From Anaspis maculata (Eukaryota > Arthropoda > Insecta > Coleoptera > Scraptiidae), in assembly GCA_949128115.1 (NCBI GenBank), contig OX421963.1, forward strand, positions 41,585,979-41,649,978: DNA of 64,000 nucleotides, in the 5' to 3' direction. Under the pieces are notes generated by a model. It saw nothing but the letters and a program-made list of their open reading frames with translations. It did not search any database and had not been told where the DNA came from. How positions within the stretch are numbered: the first letter of the stretch is position 1; each line of letters starts with the position of its first letter. Below, in pieces: positions 1 to 13,200 of the stretch. A program made the translations under genes and the position numbers.

Positions 1-3000
1 GCCTACGAGTATGTACATTGTACATACACAGCAATAATTAATTCCATATTCATGCGCCGTGCTCTCATTTTAATTCTATCCTATTTATTGCCTTTAGAAA
101 AACAGGTCACTCAGCCCCACTTTTAGGTATCTGTTCGTATTTCGACAGAACAAAGACGAAACAAAGCCCACACTGAATTTGACATTGGACGAGATGTGTA
201 AGTTTCATTTTGTATTTTCACGTACGGGCATAATGATGGCAAAGTTTTGCTTGTTTTGCTCCCCGCATATACGTTACTGATTTATTTACTTTAGGCTACA
301 CAGTGGCAAAAAGACCGTGTGGCTGCTTCGGATTCCTGGAGTTGCGGCTGACCCAAATTGAATTTGTGGCATGGCCGCTTTCCGGGACAATCACGTATGG
401 AGCACATCGCACCTGCATTTTGGAACTTATACAAATAAACTTGTTTCGTGCCAACCATTTCTATACGGCTTCATCGCGGCCAGACAAAGCATGCAACTGA
501 TGTTAACTCTAGCCAAAGCTTCTCTTTTCTTGTTTACAAATCTGCTGTTGAATTCGTTGTTCAGGGTCTGTGGTTCAGGTAAAACTGACTTCTCTTTATA
601 TGCGAATAACCACGTGATTGACTTCTTAGACAACCAGCTATACACCGTGATGGCAAACATGACTGATTTTTTGAAGTGAAACTTCTATTCTCGCGCCTAG
701 ATCACAACACATAACTAACGCAGAACCACACATGGGAGTGAAATTGGTTCATAGCATCAGTGGTTGTAACGAACGCCTGTAACGTTGTCTTGTCTGACCT
801 TGGGGCGACCAGCGTCGTCCCAGGAAATGGAAGAATAAGCTGTTGCGACGTTCGCCGCGTTCGGTTCTATTTTTTACTAATCGCCGACACTGGACTGCTC
901 TTCGTGTTGTCGTACTGTTGGCCCGACAGGAATGGTTCCTCACTTGGCTTGAATAGATTCGAGCGGATGTATTTTGTTGTAGGGATAGGGAGGTATATTT
1001 GGGGCCGGGCCTAGCAGGCGCGCAGGCGGGTATGGCAGGCGGCAAGTCATAGAGGCGGTAATACCGGGTGTTTATAAATGTCTGTGATCGCATCGCTTTT
1101 GGAATCTGCCTTCGATCACTACAATTGCGCCTGTAACTGCGTTTTTCGGCCTGACGGGGCGGTAATTTTTCGGTGGCACGCAGGCTGCAAATAGGCCAGG
1201 CCCGGCCCTGGGATATTCTTCAACGGACTTTCACAATTCAAAAACAAAATCGAATGCCGCACATCCAAATGTAAACACAACTTTCAGGTACCTATGCATT
1301 TATTAAGCAGGAAAGCAGGGGTGGGTGATTAAAGCCCAGAGGGGAAAGAGAATTTTCGACAATTGAGGCTGAAACAGTTGCCTTATGTTCTAGATGTCAG
1401 CTGATTGTATAGCGATGATATTATACTGGTTAGATAATCAAATTCTTATGTTTGGAAATTGATTTTTGACATTATTCTTCGTTAATTTTTTAAATGGTTT
1501 GATTTCACCTCAATTAAATGTGACATTCTAAATATAAGTATGGTAGCGAGCACATAACTGGAAATACTCATATCAATTCTGTCAATATTTCAATTTAACC
1601 TACGGCCTTATTTTAATGGGAGAAGATAATATCGTAGGAACTCTAGAACCACGTAGTTACCTCGAATCATTTTTATGTTTTTTCAATTAAAATTAATACC
1701 GGATCGAGTTTTCCGAACGACATTCTTATACTTTCTGGAGATTATTAGATTGCCATGCTGTGCCTGCCAGAACACAGTTTCCACCGTGCTGTAATATAAC
1801 GGGGAAAATCGTACAGTAAGAAAATCCGCCACGATGTCACATTCGCATAATTATTTGTGGAGAATATTATTGATGGAAATAGATATTTATTGTATTAGGG
1901 GGTATGAGTGAGACTTCATGTGACGGAGAATGGGAGTTTAAGCGCCGAGCGCAGCGAGAAAAGAAACAAAAGAAGTCTAATCGTGAAAAAATCATGTCGA
2001 AAGTATTCTGCCCTTTGAGTGACTCATAATAATAATATTAATAATAAGATTGCTAATTAGAAAAACAAGATGATACAAACCGTTGGGGAGCGGAGCGGGA
2101 GGACGAAAAGAACACCTCTTCGAACGTTATTTCCTGATTCATATCTATTGAAGTTTTACTTCTTCCACGCACCCACGTTTTTTTTATATTTCCCGGTACA
2201 ATATTTTTACAAATCAGTAGAGATAGTAAAGTGTATCGAAGGAAAGTTTGAAAAGCTGGAATAACATCATGCATGATCAATCAAAAAGCAGAGCATGATT
2301 TTACAGTAATCTAGTAGCCAATTCACGGCCACTGTGAATGGCCGTTAGAGCCAAACTCCGAAGACACACAGTATCAAAAAAATAATTTCAAACTTTCTGA
2401 AGTTGCATTACAAAATACCCATAGATACAAAATGCACTTTCACTAATCTGTTCAATGTGCCACTTTCTCCAGCAATATTGAAGATTGTGCAAGTAGTCTG
2501 ATTTATTCCGCGAGAATTCGCAATAATTTATAGAAAACATTTTCGAGCTGTTGAATTTTATCCGGTGGGTATTGTATCATGGTTAGTAGTCCCTATCCTA
2601 TAGTCCCGTCGTATAGTAGTCGCGTTGCCTTCTTACATTGCAATAATAGAAAATCCACCGCTGCAGCTACGGCAAAGACGCCACTGGCATAGGAGAGACC
2701 TCCTCTTCCTCTCCTCTTTTAATTTCCATCTTGTAAATTATTCTAAGAAAATGCAAAAACGACAAAAGCGATATGAACGGCGGGGATGCATTTGCTCACA
2801 TAACATAAAAGGTAATCAATATAAAATGGAGAGCTGGAGGAAGAGAGCGAGAAACGGTTTTATTTGAAACCGTCCAGATTGAAACTAAGTGCCCCCAAGA
2901 GCTGGTCTCATCTCGTACCGTCTCCAAAACAATGGAAATAAATGATTCAGGAAAGAGCGGACCTAAACTCGCTGTATTAACTTTTTCTCATGATGGTGTG

Positions 3001-3600
3001 CAGCCCTTGATGCCATATTCTTTGACCCTCCCGAGTTTCCCCATTTTAAGTATATATCCGCGCGAGGAACTTATTTTAAAAATTCAGTCCCCTGTTTCGG
3101 CGGCAAGCATGGAGCGCGACTAAATTTAAATAGCTTATTTTGGAAGGGCTAATTATGTATGAAATGTCATCTTCAAGGGGGACTTCCGCTTTTGCGATCG
3201 GCAAAATGGAGATTTACTTTTCATGAATAAAACAATGCAAACGACTGCTACATTAATAATTATCATTGCAAGAAGCCCCAGGAACAGGGAATTATTGGGT
3301 TATTATGTCTCTTTTCTTTTACCATCTGCGATTTTTATCTATCAGCTTTTAAAAAAAGTGCATACCTACTTAACTAGCACGATAATGGATGATTTCAATT
3401 TTGAAGTGATTTAAATTAGGAAATAGGTAAGTATCCACCTAAAACTTACCTCGCTCTTTGAGTTCGTTTCAGGCTCTCATTTTAACTTACCCTAGAATTG
3501 GGCCACTCGAGACAATTTTGAACTTCCAATGGTCTTACTGAAGTTATTCTTCATTGAAGAGATTCGGGACATTTTTTCTTAGTCCGGTAGGGTGCTCAAG
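1..3600. other. Intergenic DNA, no confident gene
   Basis: I see no protein family and no complete repeat here. The only coding hint is a possible internal exon at 127-197, described separately. ORFs in the region are short, overlap on both strands and lack recognisable domains. The stretch near 1000-1200 is G+C-rich compared with its surroundings but shows no gene. Confidence 0.4.
127..197 (+). other. Possible internal exon of an unidentified gene
   Basis: A 71-bp stretch is bounded by a pyrimidine-rich AG (125-126) and a consensus GTAAGT donor (198-203). It reads openly as 23 residues, beginning YLFVFRQNKDETK, with phase-1 edges. A second AG at 293-294 could open a following exon that stays in frame to a stop at 500. 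I do not recognise the peptide and cannot connect it to a gene, since the rest would lie left of the window. The support is splice-site grammar only, so this is weak. Confidence 0.2.
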
Positions 3601-3624
3601 AACAATGTGCATTGTTGAACAATG

Positions 3625-3865
3625 AATGCCCATATTATATCCCATACACTTTCTATTTTCTGTAGAATGACATTTTGGAGCAAAAATAAAGTGACAAGCT
3701 GGGGCTCTGGGAGAACACGGCCGACGGCCGCCGATAGTTTCGCTTCCAAACTTTGCAGGCGCCATCAGCCGTAGTCGTTGTCCCCCAGCTTGTCACTTCA
3801 TTTTTGCCCCAAAAAGTCATTCTACTGAAAAAAGAAAGTGCATGGGGATATTTCATACACTAATT
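3625..3865. mobile_element. Small palindromic MITE
   Basis: Imperfect inverted arms lie at about 3625-3700 and 3783-3865. Key matching blocks are AAGTGACAAGCTGGGG on the left and CCCCAGCTTGTCACTT on the right, plus the AATGACATTTTGG / CAAAAAGTCATT blocks. The centre (about 3703-3780) is unrelated and G+C-rich. No target duplication could be fixed, so superfamily is unknown. Confidence 0.6.
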
Positions 3866-3869
3866 CATT

Positions 3870-4650
3870 TTTTTATGTTCACCGGAAATTTTTACCATTT
3901 CTGATACCTTTTTTTGAAAATAAAAAGTTGAAATTTGATATGCGGCTTTCTTGATTAAAGATGTATTGGCATTTCTATCTGGTTTTCAAATTTTCAAAGA
4001 AAAAAACAAAAAATTTCAATTTTTTTTTGCAAATTCCGAAAATTAAATAGCATTCTCCGTTCGTTTTTTTTTTTTTTTGGAGAAGTTTCTATTTGTAGAA
4101 AAGAACTAACAAAAACCGATTTCCATCAACAAGATTTTCAGTCACATCGGAAACCCCTTGTTCAGAAAATATTTGAATAAATTGATTTTGTGACAGCTGG
4201 AGATTAATTTCCATGTGGCACGTCAATATGGCGTCAATTATCGTGAAACTAACATAAAAACCATCAATGCATACACAAGACATGGCTAGGTTCCAATTTT
4301 CATCAAAATCGGACCACTTTACCTAACCAATTTCAACATGGCGGACAAAATGGCGGCGGATCAAAAAGAAAACATTTAAATCATACTTTTACATATAAAA
4401 CATGAGTGTATCTCAAGTTTCATGAAAATCGGATCACTTTCGAGGAAAATTGACATTGCGGATCAAGATGGCGACAGTCTGAGAAAAAAATGTTTTTTTT
4501 ATTCCATTCTCCGGTGACTACATGTTACACACAAGGAGTCGATTTTGGCTAGGTCTTCTGGTTCAGGGGCAATAATTTGATAAGACCAGAGAGTTAGATC
4601 GATGGACAGACGGACATCAAAATGCCGCTAAGAGCAGCATTTCTAGTAAA
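3870..4650. other. Repeat-like intergenic DNA
   Basis: Diverged direct repeats of the kind 'AAAATCGGA(C/T)CACTTT ... AACATGGCGGAC' occur at about 4300-4480, followed by a short AGACGGAC-type run near 4600. This looks like decayed interspersed repeat. No coding sequence was recognised. Confidence 0.35.
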
Positions 4651-4850
4651 GTACGCTAGAAAAACAATGAAGTGAGGCTCGGTTTGTATAAATATCATCA
4701 GGTGTACTCGAAAATGTTAAATAAAGAAATTTGCCATAGCCAAACTATGAACTGTCATATTTGGAGTAACGAGACCTGTCAAAAAACGGTGCTAAACGAT
4801 ATTTATAGTACATTTTGTTGTTTAATTTTATTCAACAACAATACCATAAG

Positions 4851-5041
4851 AAGGATCTATTTTGTCGACAAAATTGAATTTCTCGATAACTGGTCGCTAG
4901 GCATTTTTCGAAAACCAGCTGCCACGGAAAAGAACGACGAGTGCACAGCACGAGTCGTTTTTCTGTGACAGTTGGTTTGAGAGAAATGCCAAGACCAGTT
5001 TGAGAGAATAAATTCAATTTTGTAGACATAAATGGATTCTT
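4851..5041. mobile_element. Palindromic MITE about 190 bp
   Basis: Two arms of roughly 90-95 bp are inverted copies of each other. Shared blocks include ACAAAATTGAATTT, the ACTGGTC..GGCATTT segment and the AACGACTCGTGC segment. The arms meet near 4946, giving an almost continuous hairpin with little loop. No internal gene and no clear target duplication. Confidence 0.6.
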
Positions 5042-5898
5042 CGAATGGTATTTAATGGACTATTTTTTTTAAACGTTTATTTCAATTCACTTGTTATAAA
5101 TATCAAAGGTACAGTTGCTGTTATTCAAAGATTTGGAAAGGCTTCGGCCAAAGTACAACGACGCTGCTTCTATGAGAATGGTTGGTTATTTTCATTTCAG
5201 TCAATCCAATTTTTCCGCACTGGCTTTTGCATGTCCATTTGCTTTCCTGTCCCAAGCGCTGCATTTTTATACCAACACGCATGTTTTAATGCCCAATCTC
5301 TCAAACTATCGGCAATCTGCGGCACTGTTGTATCTCCGACAAATCATAGTCCATTCCGCGTGTTTTTCGTGTTTTTCGGGACGATCAGTCTCTCCTTATT
5401 CGGACATGGCAAATTCGCCACTCATCATTAGGAACTGTTTTTGTATTTTCTACTCACAAACACTGACAGACAATCAAGCAATAATTATTAAATTTTACAA
5501 TTTGACATTCACGTTATCGTTGTTATGGTGAGTGTATCAACAGCCAGTTTTGTCACCCTGCAGAGGTTTATTCAGTAGCAGCAGAAGTTTTGTCACCCCA
5601 CCATTAATTTGCCATTGCAAAACTGTTAACATTGGTTGTAATGGTAACACGTGGTACTAAATACAGCGTCGCTATTGGTTTAAAACGTCAAAAAAAAATA
5701 GTCAGTTTTATTTTTCCAATTGGAGGTGCTGTTGATGTGAAAAAAAATACAAACCACAAGAACTACATATTTAGCGCGGTTTTTCCAAGATGGCGGTCTG
5801 AAGCAACTCGATACAAAAACGTATCATGGCTTATTTTCATGCTGGTGTTGTGGGGAATCCCAAAAGGTATGACTCGTCAAGTCCCCAAGGTGGAAACC

Positions 5899-6661
5899 TA
5901 GGGTTGCCAACTCTTGAAAGTGAGAAAGTAGGACACTCGAGACACAAAACGTCGAGGATGAGGACCGGGGGGCACCGCCCACTGGCACAGCGCCGCAGTT
6001 GATTTTTTTTTCTTAATTCAAACCTGGATTTGCTTTCAAACACAAAAAGAATCTGTTATGGCATCCCAGATGGCACCACAATATTTCCCAATTAGGGCTC
6101 ATGAACCTATGGACATATTTCTCTAGACGTGCCTTTGGGTGGGAAGTTGGAATTTGGGAGAAAGATCAAAACAAAATTTGCGGCATCTTCATATCTGATA
6201 ATTGAATACAAAATTGAAAAAATTACCGGAAAATTTGAACTTCTCGGAAAAACCCAAAGCTTTTTCCTCGGGTTTTCGCAAACCACCTCATTGTAAAAAT
6301 CGTCAAATTTAAAAGCTTTATTCCAAGCTCTATCATTTGAGTCCGGTGTCGATGATGTCATGCCGGTTTTGCACTTTTTACTGGAAAACTCTCTGAAATT
6401 AGGATCTACAACCGCCCGCTCGGGTATTTGATATTTACATCTTATCCTATGCAATTATAGAAGTGAAACTTGGAATTGATCATGAGGAAATAAAATATAA
6501 GTAATTGCCCAAAAAATTCTTGCACTGAATTTTGTAAAAACGACATTTTAGGTGGAAAAGTAGGACGAGATGGTGTCCTACTTGATGACTTAAGTAGGAC
6601 GGAGGACAATTGATGCTAAAGTAGGAATGTCCTACCGAAAGTAGGACGGTTGGTAACCCTA
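5899..6661. mobile_element. Non-autonomous hAT-like element
   Basis: The element starts TAGGGTTGCCAAC and ends GTTGGTAACCCTA, so its termini are imperfect inverted repeats. It is flanked by TGGAAACC (5891-5898) and TGGAAAGC (6662-6669), an 8-bp near-duplication as hAT transposase produces. GTAGGAC-type motifs recur inside both ends (about 5927-5934 and 6549-6648), which could be subterminal binding sites. No transposase remains; the internal ORFs show no hAT motif. The family call rests on termini and duplication length. Confidence 0.65.
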
Positions 6662-6669
6662 TGGAAAGC

Positions 6670-7252
6670 ACTCGAGTTCCCAGGCTCAACGACTAAAGTG
6701 TGTAACAAGGTACTTTGACATCAGAAACATCAGGCATTTTTTTATGAAACACAGTAAAGTACCTACCCTGATCTGAGCACAAAAATTGAAGGACAAGGGA
6801 AAGGTAACATTACTAACATTGGTTCATATCAGCTGTTATAAATTGACGGAGTATTAACATTGACACTGACCGACAGCTGAGGTGTCAAGTGATGTCTAAG
6901 TATTTTTTATTTAAAAAAAAAACAAACGTAAAAACAAAATTCCAGGCCCTGCTGCGTTGCAAATAAAAGCTGAATGGATAATAAGTAGCTACTTGGAAAA
7001 ATCTTTCTTGTGTGCATTATTGAACGAATGCCAACTTTGAAAACATCATCTGTTATTCATAAACAAGCCCACCTCGATTTATCGGCAAATTAGAAACTTC
7101 CTTTTGCGGTTTCGTTCTTATCAACAATTGGCCTGTTATTCTTCCTCTCGCGCGAGGCCGTTGCTGCAGTATTGAAAACTTATTGCAAAAGTAAACCCGA
7201 ACTGTAACTACCACGTCTATTGTATTTTCAACAAAGTCCACTTAAATCCATT
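6670..7252. other. Region upstream of ninjurin
   Basis: This should contain the promoter and 5' UTR of the ninjurin gene starting at 7253. I saw no clear TATA box or initiator. The last 120 bp before the start are open and lack an upstream ATG in strong context. Confidence 0.3.
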
Positions 7253-10200
7253 ATGGCTGTAGAATCCGAGACGATATCAATTGAAGACGGTTCTCATAAA
7301 GGATCAGACATCAGTGTTCCTACTACAAATGAAACTGGCACGGACAAAGGTAGGATTCCCTATCAGTGGGTTTTCTTATGTTCATTTTTTTGAAATTCTA
7401 TGTGCAGTGTGCAGCTTGAAGCTAGAACATGATAGTGGTACCTATTAGTGGTTGGCTGGTTGGTGTCAAATAATTAATAATAATAAATGTTTTCCTCCTT
7501 ATCGGCTTTTCTGCCATAGGAGTTTGACCGTTTATTCATTCAACAATTTATTACAAAAAAAAGTGCGATTTCGGACAACACAACACCCAGATTTTTCACC
7601 GGGAATCGAACCCGGGACTTCCGCACCGTAGACAGCCACAGAACCGCCTGCACCATGGAACGACTAGTTGGAGTGTCAAATTGACCCGGACTTGATGGCG
7701 AAGATGGAGAGTGCGATGGTGGACATCTAAGACCAGTGACTGGGCAGCGGGAGGTGGGAGAGGGGTAGAATGTGATGGAAAAAAAATTGAATTCATGAAC
7801 CTAAAGAGGTAGAATTGTGAAAGTTACCACGCGTTTTCGTCATTTTATATAAATCAAGGCGTGGCAATCAGCAAACCGCTTTTGAAAATACAGTGAGGCC
7901 CAACATGCACTGTAGTGCAGTAAAGATGGTCAAAAAAGACCCCAAACCTTGAAAAAATTAATTCATGAAATTTTATAGCAGATATCGATTCAGAATTTCA
8001 TCCTCCACCACATACTCAAAATCCCCGGAAATCCCAGTTGAGCATTCTTCTTGCGGCGCTGTCAAAGTATATCATGTTTGCTGCAACTAGTCCGAAAATT
8101 GTATTCTAGTTTTTGTCACACTAGAGCTACATTGTTGGCTCAGAGCTGTTGATATACACTGCAGGGCATGACCAGACCTTGGTTTGAACTTCTAACTCGT
8201 ATTTCCCGAAAAAAAAAACACGGAAGTCGCTTTAATTCCCAATTAACAGTGCTGATTAGAGATAATCCGAGGGTTGACGATCAAGTTAATTGAAATCTGT
8301 TTTATTTGTGATGGAGGCATGAAATTTTGTATGAGTGGTCTTCATGGTCTTCTTTTCAAATGTAAACACGACGACTCGACATATTTTGGTTATGGGGGCC
8401 CAAGGACCCCCTTAAAAATTTGAAGTTGCAGGAACTCCTACAAACCACCGGTAAATATCGTCACACATTTCAAAAAGTAATCATTTGACTCTACACCAAA
8501 TCTTGACAAGAGACACAACAGTTGTCGACATGTAAGCATTGTTCTTCGGGTTAAAAAAAAATTTCTTCGGAGTGTCAAAAAACACACAGTTTTTAATAAT
8601 TTTTCCATCTAAGAAAATGTGAATTGATCTGCTGTGTATCATTATTCACTAATTTGTATTTTCCGAAGCTATTCATGGAGTCTGTTTTTTGATACTGTCA
8701 TTCTAGTAATGACAGCTCCCGAAGAAATAAGCCAATTTAAGTGTGAAGTTCAACAGCGTTTTTTCATTGTTCTCAATCAATATGATTGACAATTTATGAA
8801 TAGATGGATAGCTGAAACTGTTCTGTAACTTGATTCCTTTTGACTCCACGCGGAACCAAGCGCAGAGCCTAGGAAAAAATGTTTTTTACGTCGCCCACCA
8901 TCATAAAATTAGTGCCCCTAGGGTGTGTTGAAAATAGTTTTATACCGTGTATTAACTCGATCTCAAAGCTTTGAAGTATTTCACGCCTCAATCTTAGTTC
9001 TTTGTGCCTTCTACTTGACAACTGCAGATCGTATTGACGTTTGTCTATACTCATTAGTCTGTATTTGCTGTTATTTCGCCAAAGTAGCATGAAATTTCGT
9101 GCAATTCTAACAGTGACAGGTGGCGGTTAAAAAAATTTCTTTCAGGGCTTTCGCGCATCACTTCTCATTAAGTTATACTCATTAAAATTATGAAACAGTT
9201 GAAGCTATCCACCCAATAATGAATTGTCATCATATTGATTGGTAAAATTAGAAAAAACGCTGCTGAACTGAGCACTTGAATTGGCTGGTTTCATCTGGGA
9301 TTTTTGCTTCTAAGATGTCAATATCAAGAAATTGACTTCATCAACGGCTTCGGCAGATACGAATTAGTGGATAATGATATGCGGAAGATGAATTTATTCT
9401 TCTATTACATGAAAAACTTATAAAAACCTGATTTTTTTTTTGACATTCCGAAGATTTTTTTTTTCATTATGAAGAACAGAGAGTGCGTACATGGCGACAA
9501 CTGGTCTGCCTCTTGTTGAGATTTAACATAGAGTCAAATGATTACTTTTTGAGATACGTGACGATTATTGATGGTGGTTTGTATGAGTATCTCCAACTTC
9601 AATTTTCAAGGGGGCCCCTAAGCCCCCCTATCCAAAATATGGCAAGGCGTTATGCCTACATTCGAAAAGGGGACCATGAAGACCACTCATACCAAATTTT
9701 ATGCCTTTATCACAAAAAGAACAGATTTCATTAAATTTGGTCACTAATCCCCGAACTACACTTAATTACCACTGGTAATTGCAGATTAGGCAAGTTACGT
9801 GTTTTCTTTTGCGGGAAATAGGATGTCGACGGTTCAGTTGACGTTCTGGTCATGCCCTGGAGTGTATACCAACAGCTCTGAGCTAACAATATACCTCTAA
9901 TGTGACAAAAGCGAAGGATACAGTTTTTGGACTTGCTGCAGCAAACATGATATACTTTGACAGCGCCGCAAGAAAAATGCTCAAGTGGGATTTTCGGGGA
10001 TTTTGAGTCCATGGTAGAGGATGAAATTCTGAATCAATAACAGCTTCAAAATTTCATGAAATAATTATTTCAACCTCAAAACCTATCTTTACTGCACTAC
10101 TGGTGCGGTTTTCAAAATTGAATACGGTTTGAACCATGATCGATTCTACACTTTCAAACGAGCTTCCAACAAGTAAGAATTGGGGTTAGTTGACATCTAT

Positions 10201-13200
10201 TATTCTGACAACCATCATACCGCAGAACAGAGAATTTTTCGAGTCTTACATTATTCGGGCACTATTTAATTATTGCAACTTCACGTGTATTTCAAAATTA
10301 ATTCAGCCGTCGGAAAGTGCCTTCTTGCAACACCATCTAGCATGAAATCGGTAATGACGTAGGTACTTTTGGCAACGTTCAGAACAGAAAGGCGTTATAA
10401 CATGGCCTGCTAGGTCGCTCAATCCACCTTTCCCATGAAAACATCACCCCATACCTGTGGTGGCACAACTGGCTGCTCTGTGTTGAGTGTGTTGGTGGTA
10501 TGTATAGTAGCCGTTTGTAGTAGCGGAAATCTACGCTCACAGGTATGCGCGCAAGTGATTTCTCTGATGGAAAAGGTGGATTCAACCCCACCTATTTTTT
10601 TTATCGGGACTGTTTAAAGCTAACAAAATGTTCTCCTACGCCTCGTGGCAGTAGTGAATTTAACAAATATACCTATGTGAGAAGGTTCAAGCGATTTCGC
10701 TTAAAATACTAGGCGAAAGTATAGATTATTTTATTCGACGGCTTTAACAATGCATGCATAGCGGTAGAACGGAGCCACAAGTAGTTGACTTTTGAATAAA
10801 CAATAACTTACATTTCTCCTGCTCTATACTAGATTTTTTGTTGTGGTATGTTCAGTCATCAAAGATCTTCTTTGTACTATACTCTACCTTCAAGCTGCAC
10901 ACGGCATACTATAAAGAAGCCCACTGATATTGATTCCATGACGACTTCGGCATTTCCTGAAGATAAGAGCTAAGTATAATAAATTACACCGATGCGTCTT
11001 TGCCACCAAATTTAAAACGAAAGCACTCCGATTTCATTTAATTCAATTTAACACTCTTGGTTAATGGTTTTGCCATATAAGTACGTATCCTACTTCACAT
11101 TTGTAGGGTAGCTAGTAGCGGTGATATAACTTTGTTAATCGAAAAAGTTCACAATTCCATTAGCACAAGAGAGAATCGTTTCTTTTGTGTTTACCTCGAA
11201 GTTTAAAAATATTGTTGTGCAGGCGTCATCCTCACTGCTGCTGATGGTGCCGCCCTTACAGAAAATACTTCGTCAGAAACAGTTGTTGTGGTTGAGGTGG
11301 AATTAGAGAAGAAAAATTCATTAGGAACAAACGCAACGCCCCACGCGAAAACAGAACAAGGTGAGGTTATCTCGGTTTTATCAGGAAAATGGTGGCTGAT
11401 TTTCTCACGTAAGGGTGAAAAAGAACTGTGGAAGGGTGATTTATTTGGGCACGATTTCAGATTTATATCATTCCATATTTTGGTATCTAATCTGAGAATG
11501 GTATGAATAAAAAGAAATCAGATCATAGGCTTCGTTGCGTGTCTTTGTTCGGTGGTTATTTAACTCTGAATGTTTACAGATGTTGATGATGAAGTTTTCA
11601 AAAATGTGCAAGTGGAAGATGACGAGGAAGGCATTGGGAACGATGATGTGGTCGATTCGAAAGATGATGAAAAACAACGGAATTCCTACGCTGCTAAGAA
11701 AACCGTCGCCCAAGGTATGTGCATTATGAAACACAAAAATCGTTTCAGAAACGATTTCTGATTGATAATAAATTAGAGTCGCTTGGTGGTGTATTTTCTT
11801 GTCATCTGGAGCTCAAATGCGAATCAATCAACGACACGTCTTGATGCGTACAGGGGGTCCATCTAGAAACGCCTTGTTGCGACACGGCGCGCCGTCGAGC
11901 TTTTTCTTCGTACTCTTCAAGAAAGCTCCTGGGAAAATTCAGTGAAAAGCGAAATATTTACATTGTATAATCGACATGTCGCATCAGGAACCGTTTTTTG
12001 TCGCAGGTGATATTACAAATGCTATGATAATCATCGATGATAATTTGGAATGGAACCCTGTATGCAGATTCAACGATTGCGAAGCAGCATCCTAGCGGAA
12101 GTCGAATGTGTAGCTTCGATTCATTTATTTATACAGGTGTCCCACGAAATAACCGACGTGGCTTGAGGTTAGATGTACTTTTTCAAGGCAAATCAGATTA
12201 TTAGAGATTTTTCTGCCGTCTTTCGTTTCCGATATACAGGGTGATTAATGTGTTCAAGTTCAACCGAAAGGTTTGATTGACCAAATCTCAGGAATAGATC
12301 AAAAGAATCGATTGAAAAGCAGGTAGGTATATTTTACCACAAGGGCCTTTATAAGCGCCCTATTCATTTATGAAATGATTACAGGCCGCCGGTCCGATCC
12401 TCGCCGGGGACGGATTTTCGCCTCGAAAACAAGCTTCTTGGTTTAGTTGTAATGCTTGCTAAATGCAAGACGCGTGTGTCGCATAGTACGTAAAATACGA
12501 ACGATGGTGCCGACTTCATGGTCCATGCGATGTTGATGGTCGGAAATCCCTACCCTGTGTTGTGCCGGGTTCGGTAAAATTTCCGGTATAGTGGAAGAAA
12601 GCATTCACCGGCGTCGGTGTTGAGCCTCGTTGCGGAAATAGGCCGACGTTGAATAAACGAAAAAAAAACATAAAAATGTTACAAAATGCGATTCCTAAAT
12701 TGTTTGGCACTAATTTTGCTGATTCGAAAAAAATTATTACGAGAGATTTTCCTGGAATATTTTTGAAAATTTGATTTAAAATCACTCAAACGCTATTCCA
12801 GATGGTCAAACAAAGTCACAATTTCAATTTTGATGTTCTACCAAACTAAGGATGATTTCAGGAGATGTTCTGGAAACTTGGTTGAAATCTGAAGGTACCA
12901 AATTCATGTTTTCAGAAAATTCTCTTGAAATTATTGTTACGAGCGGCGATCCTGTACATATTGGTAAACACTCGATCTTTCTGGATTCTTCCATCCATTA
13001 GATCGCAGTGTAGAAGTGTGGAGCGATCTGGTGCATTCCAGAGCGTTCGTGTACGTGAAACTGAATGGAGATTCCAATGCCTGATCAGGGCACATCTGTC
13101 CATTTTGGCGGAGGCGCCGTTCCAGAACCCAGCAGAATTATACGGGTAATGTGTATGATTATTCAGGAATAGTCTAGAAACCGCATATGCCGGGCCACTA

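Noticed and set aside
749..1093. Arginine-rich ORF on the minus strand
   Set aside because: It overlaps an ORF on the other strand in a G+C-rich patch; no domain.
5045..5531. Two overlapping ORFs of 128 and 138 codons
   Set aside because: They overlap in different frames, neither has a domain, and both sit next to a MITE in A/T-rich DNA.
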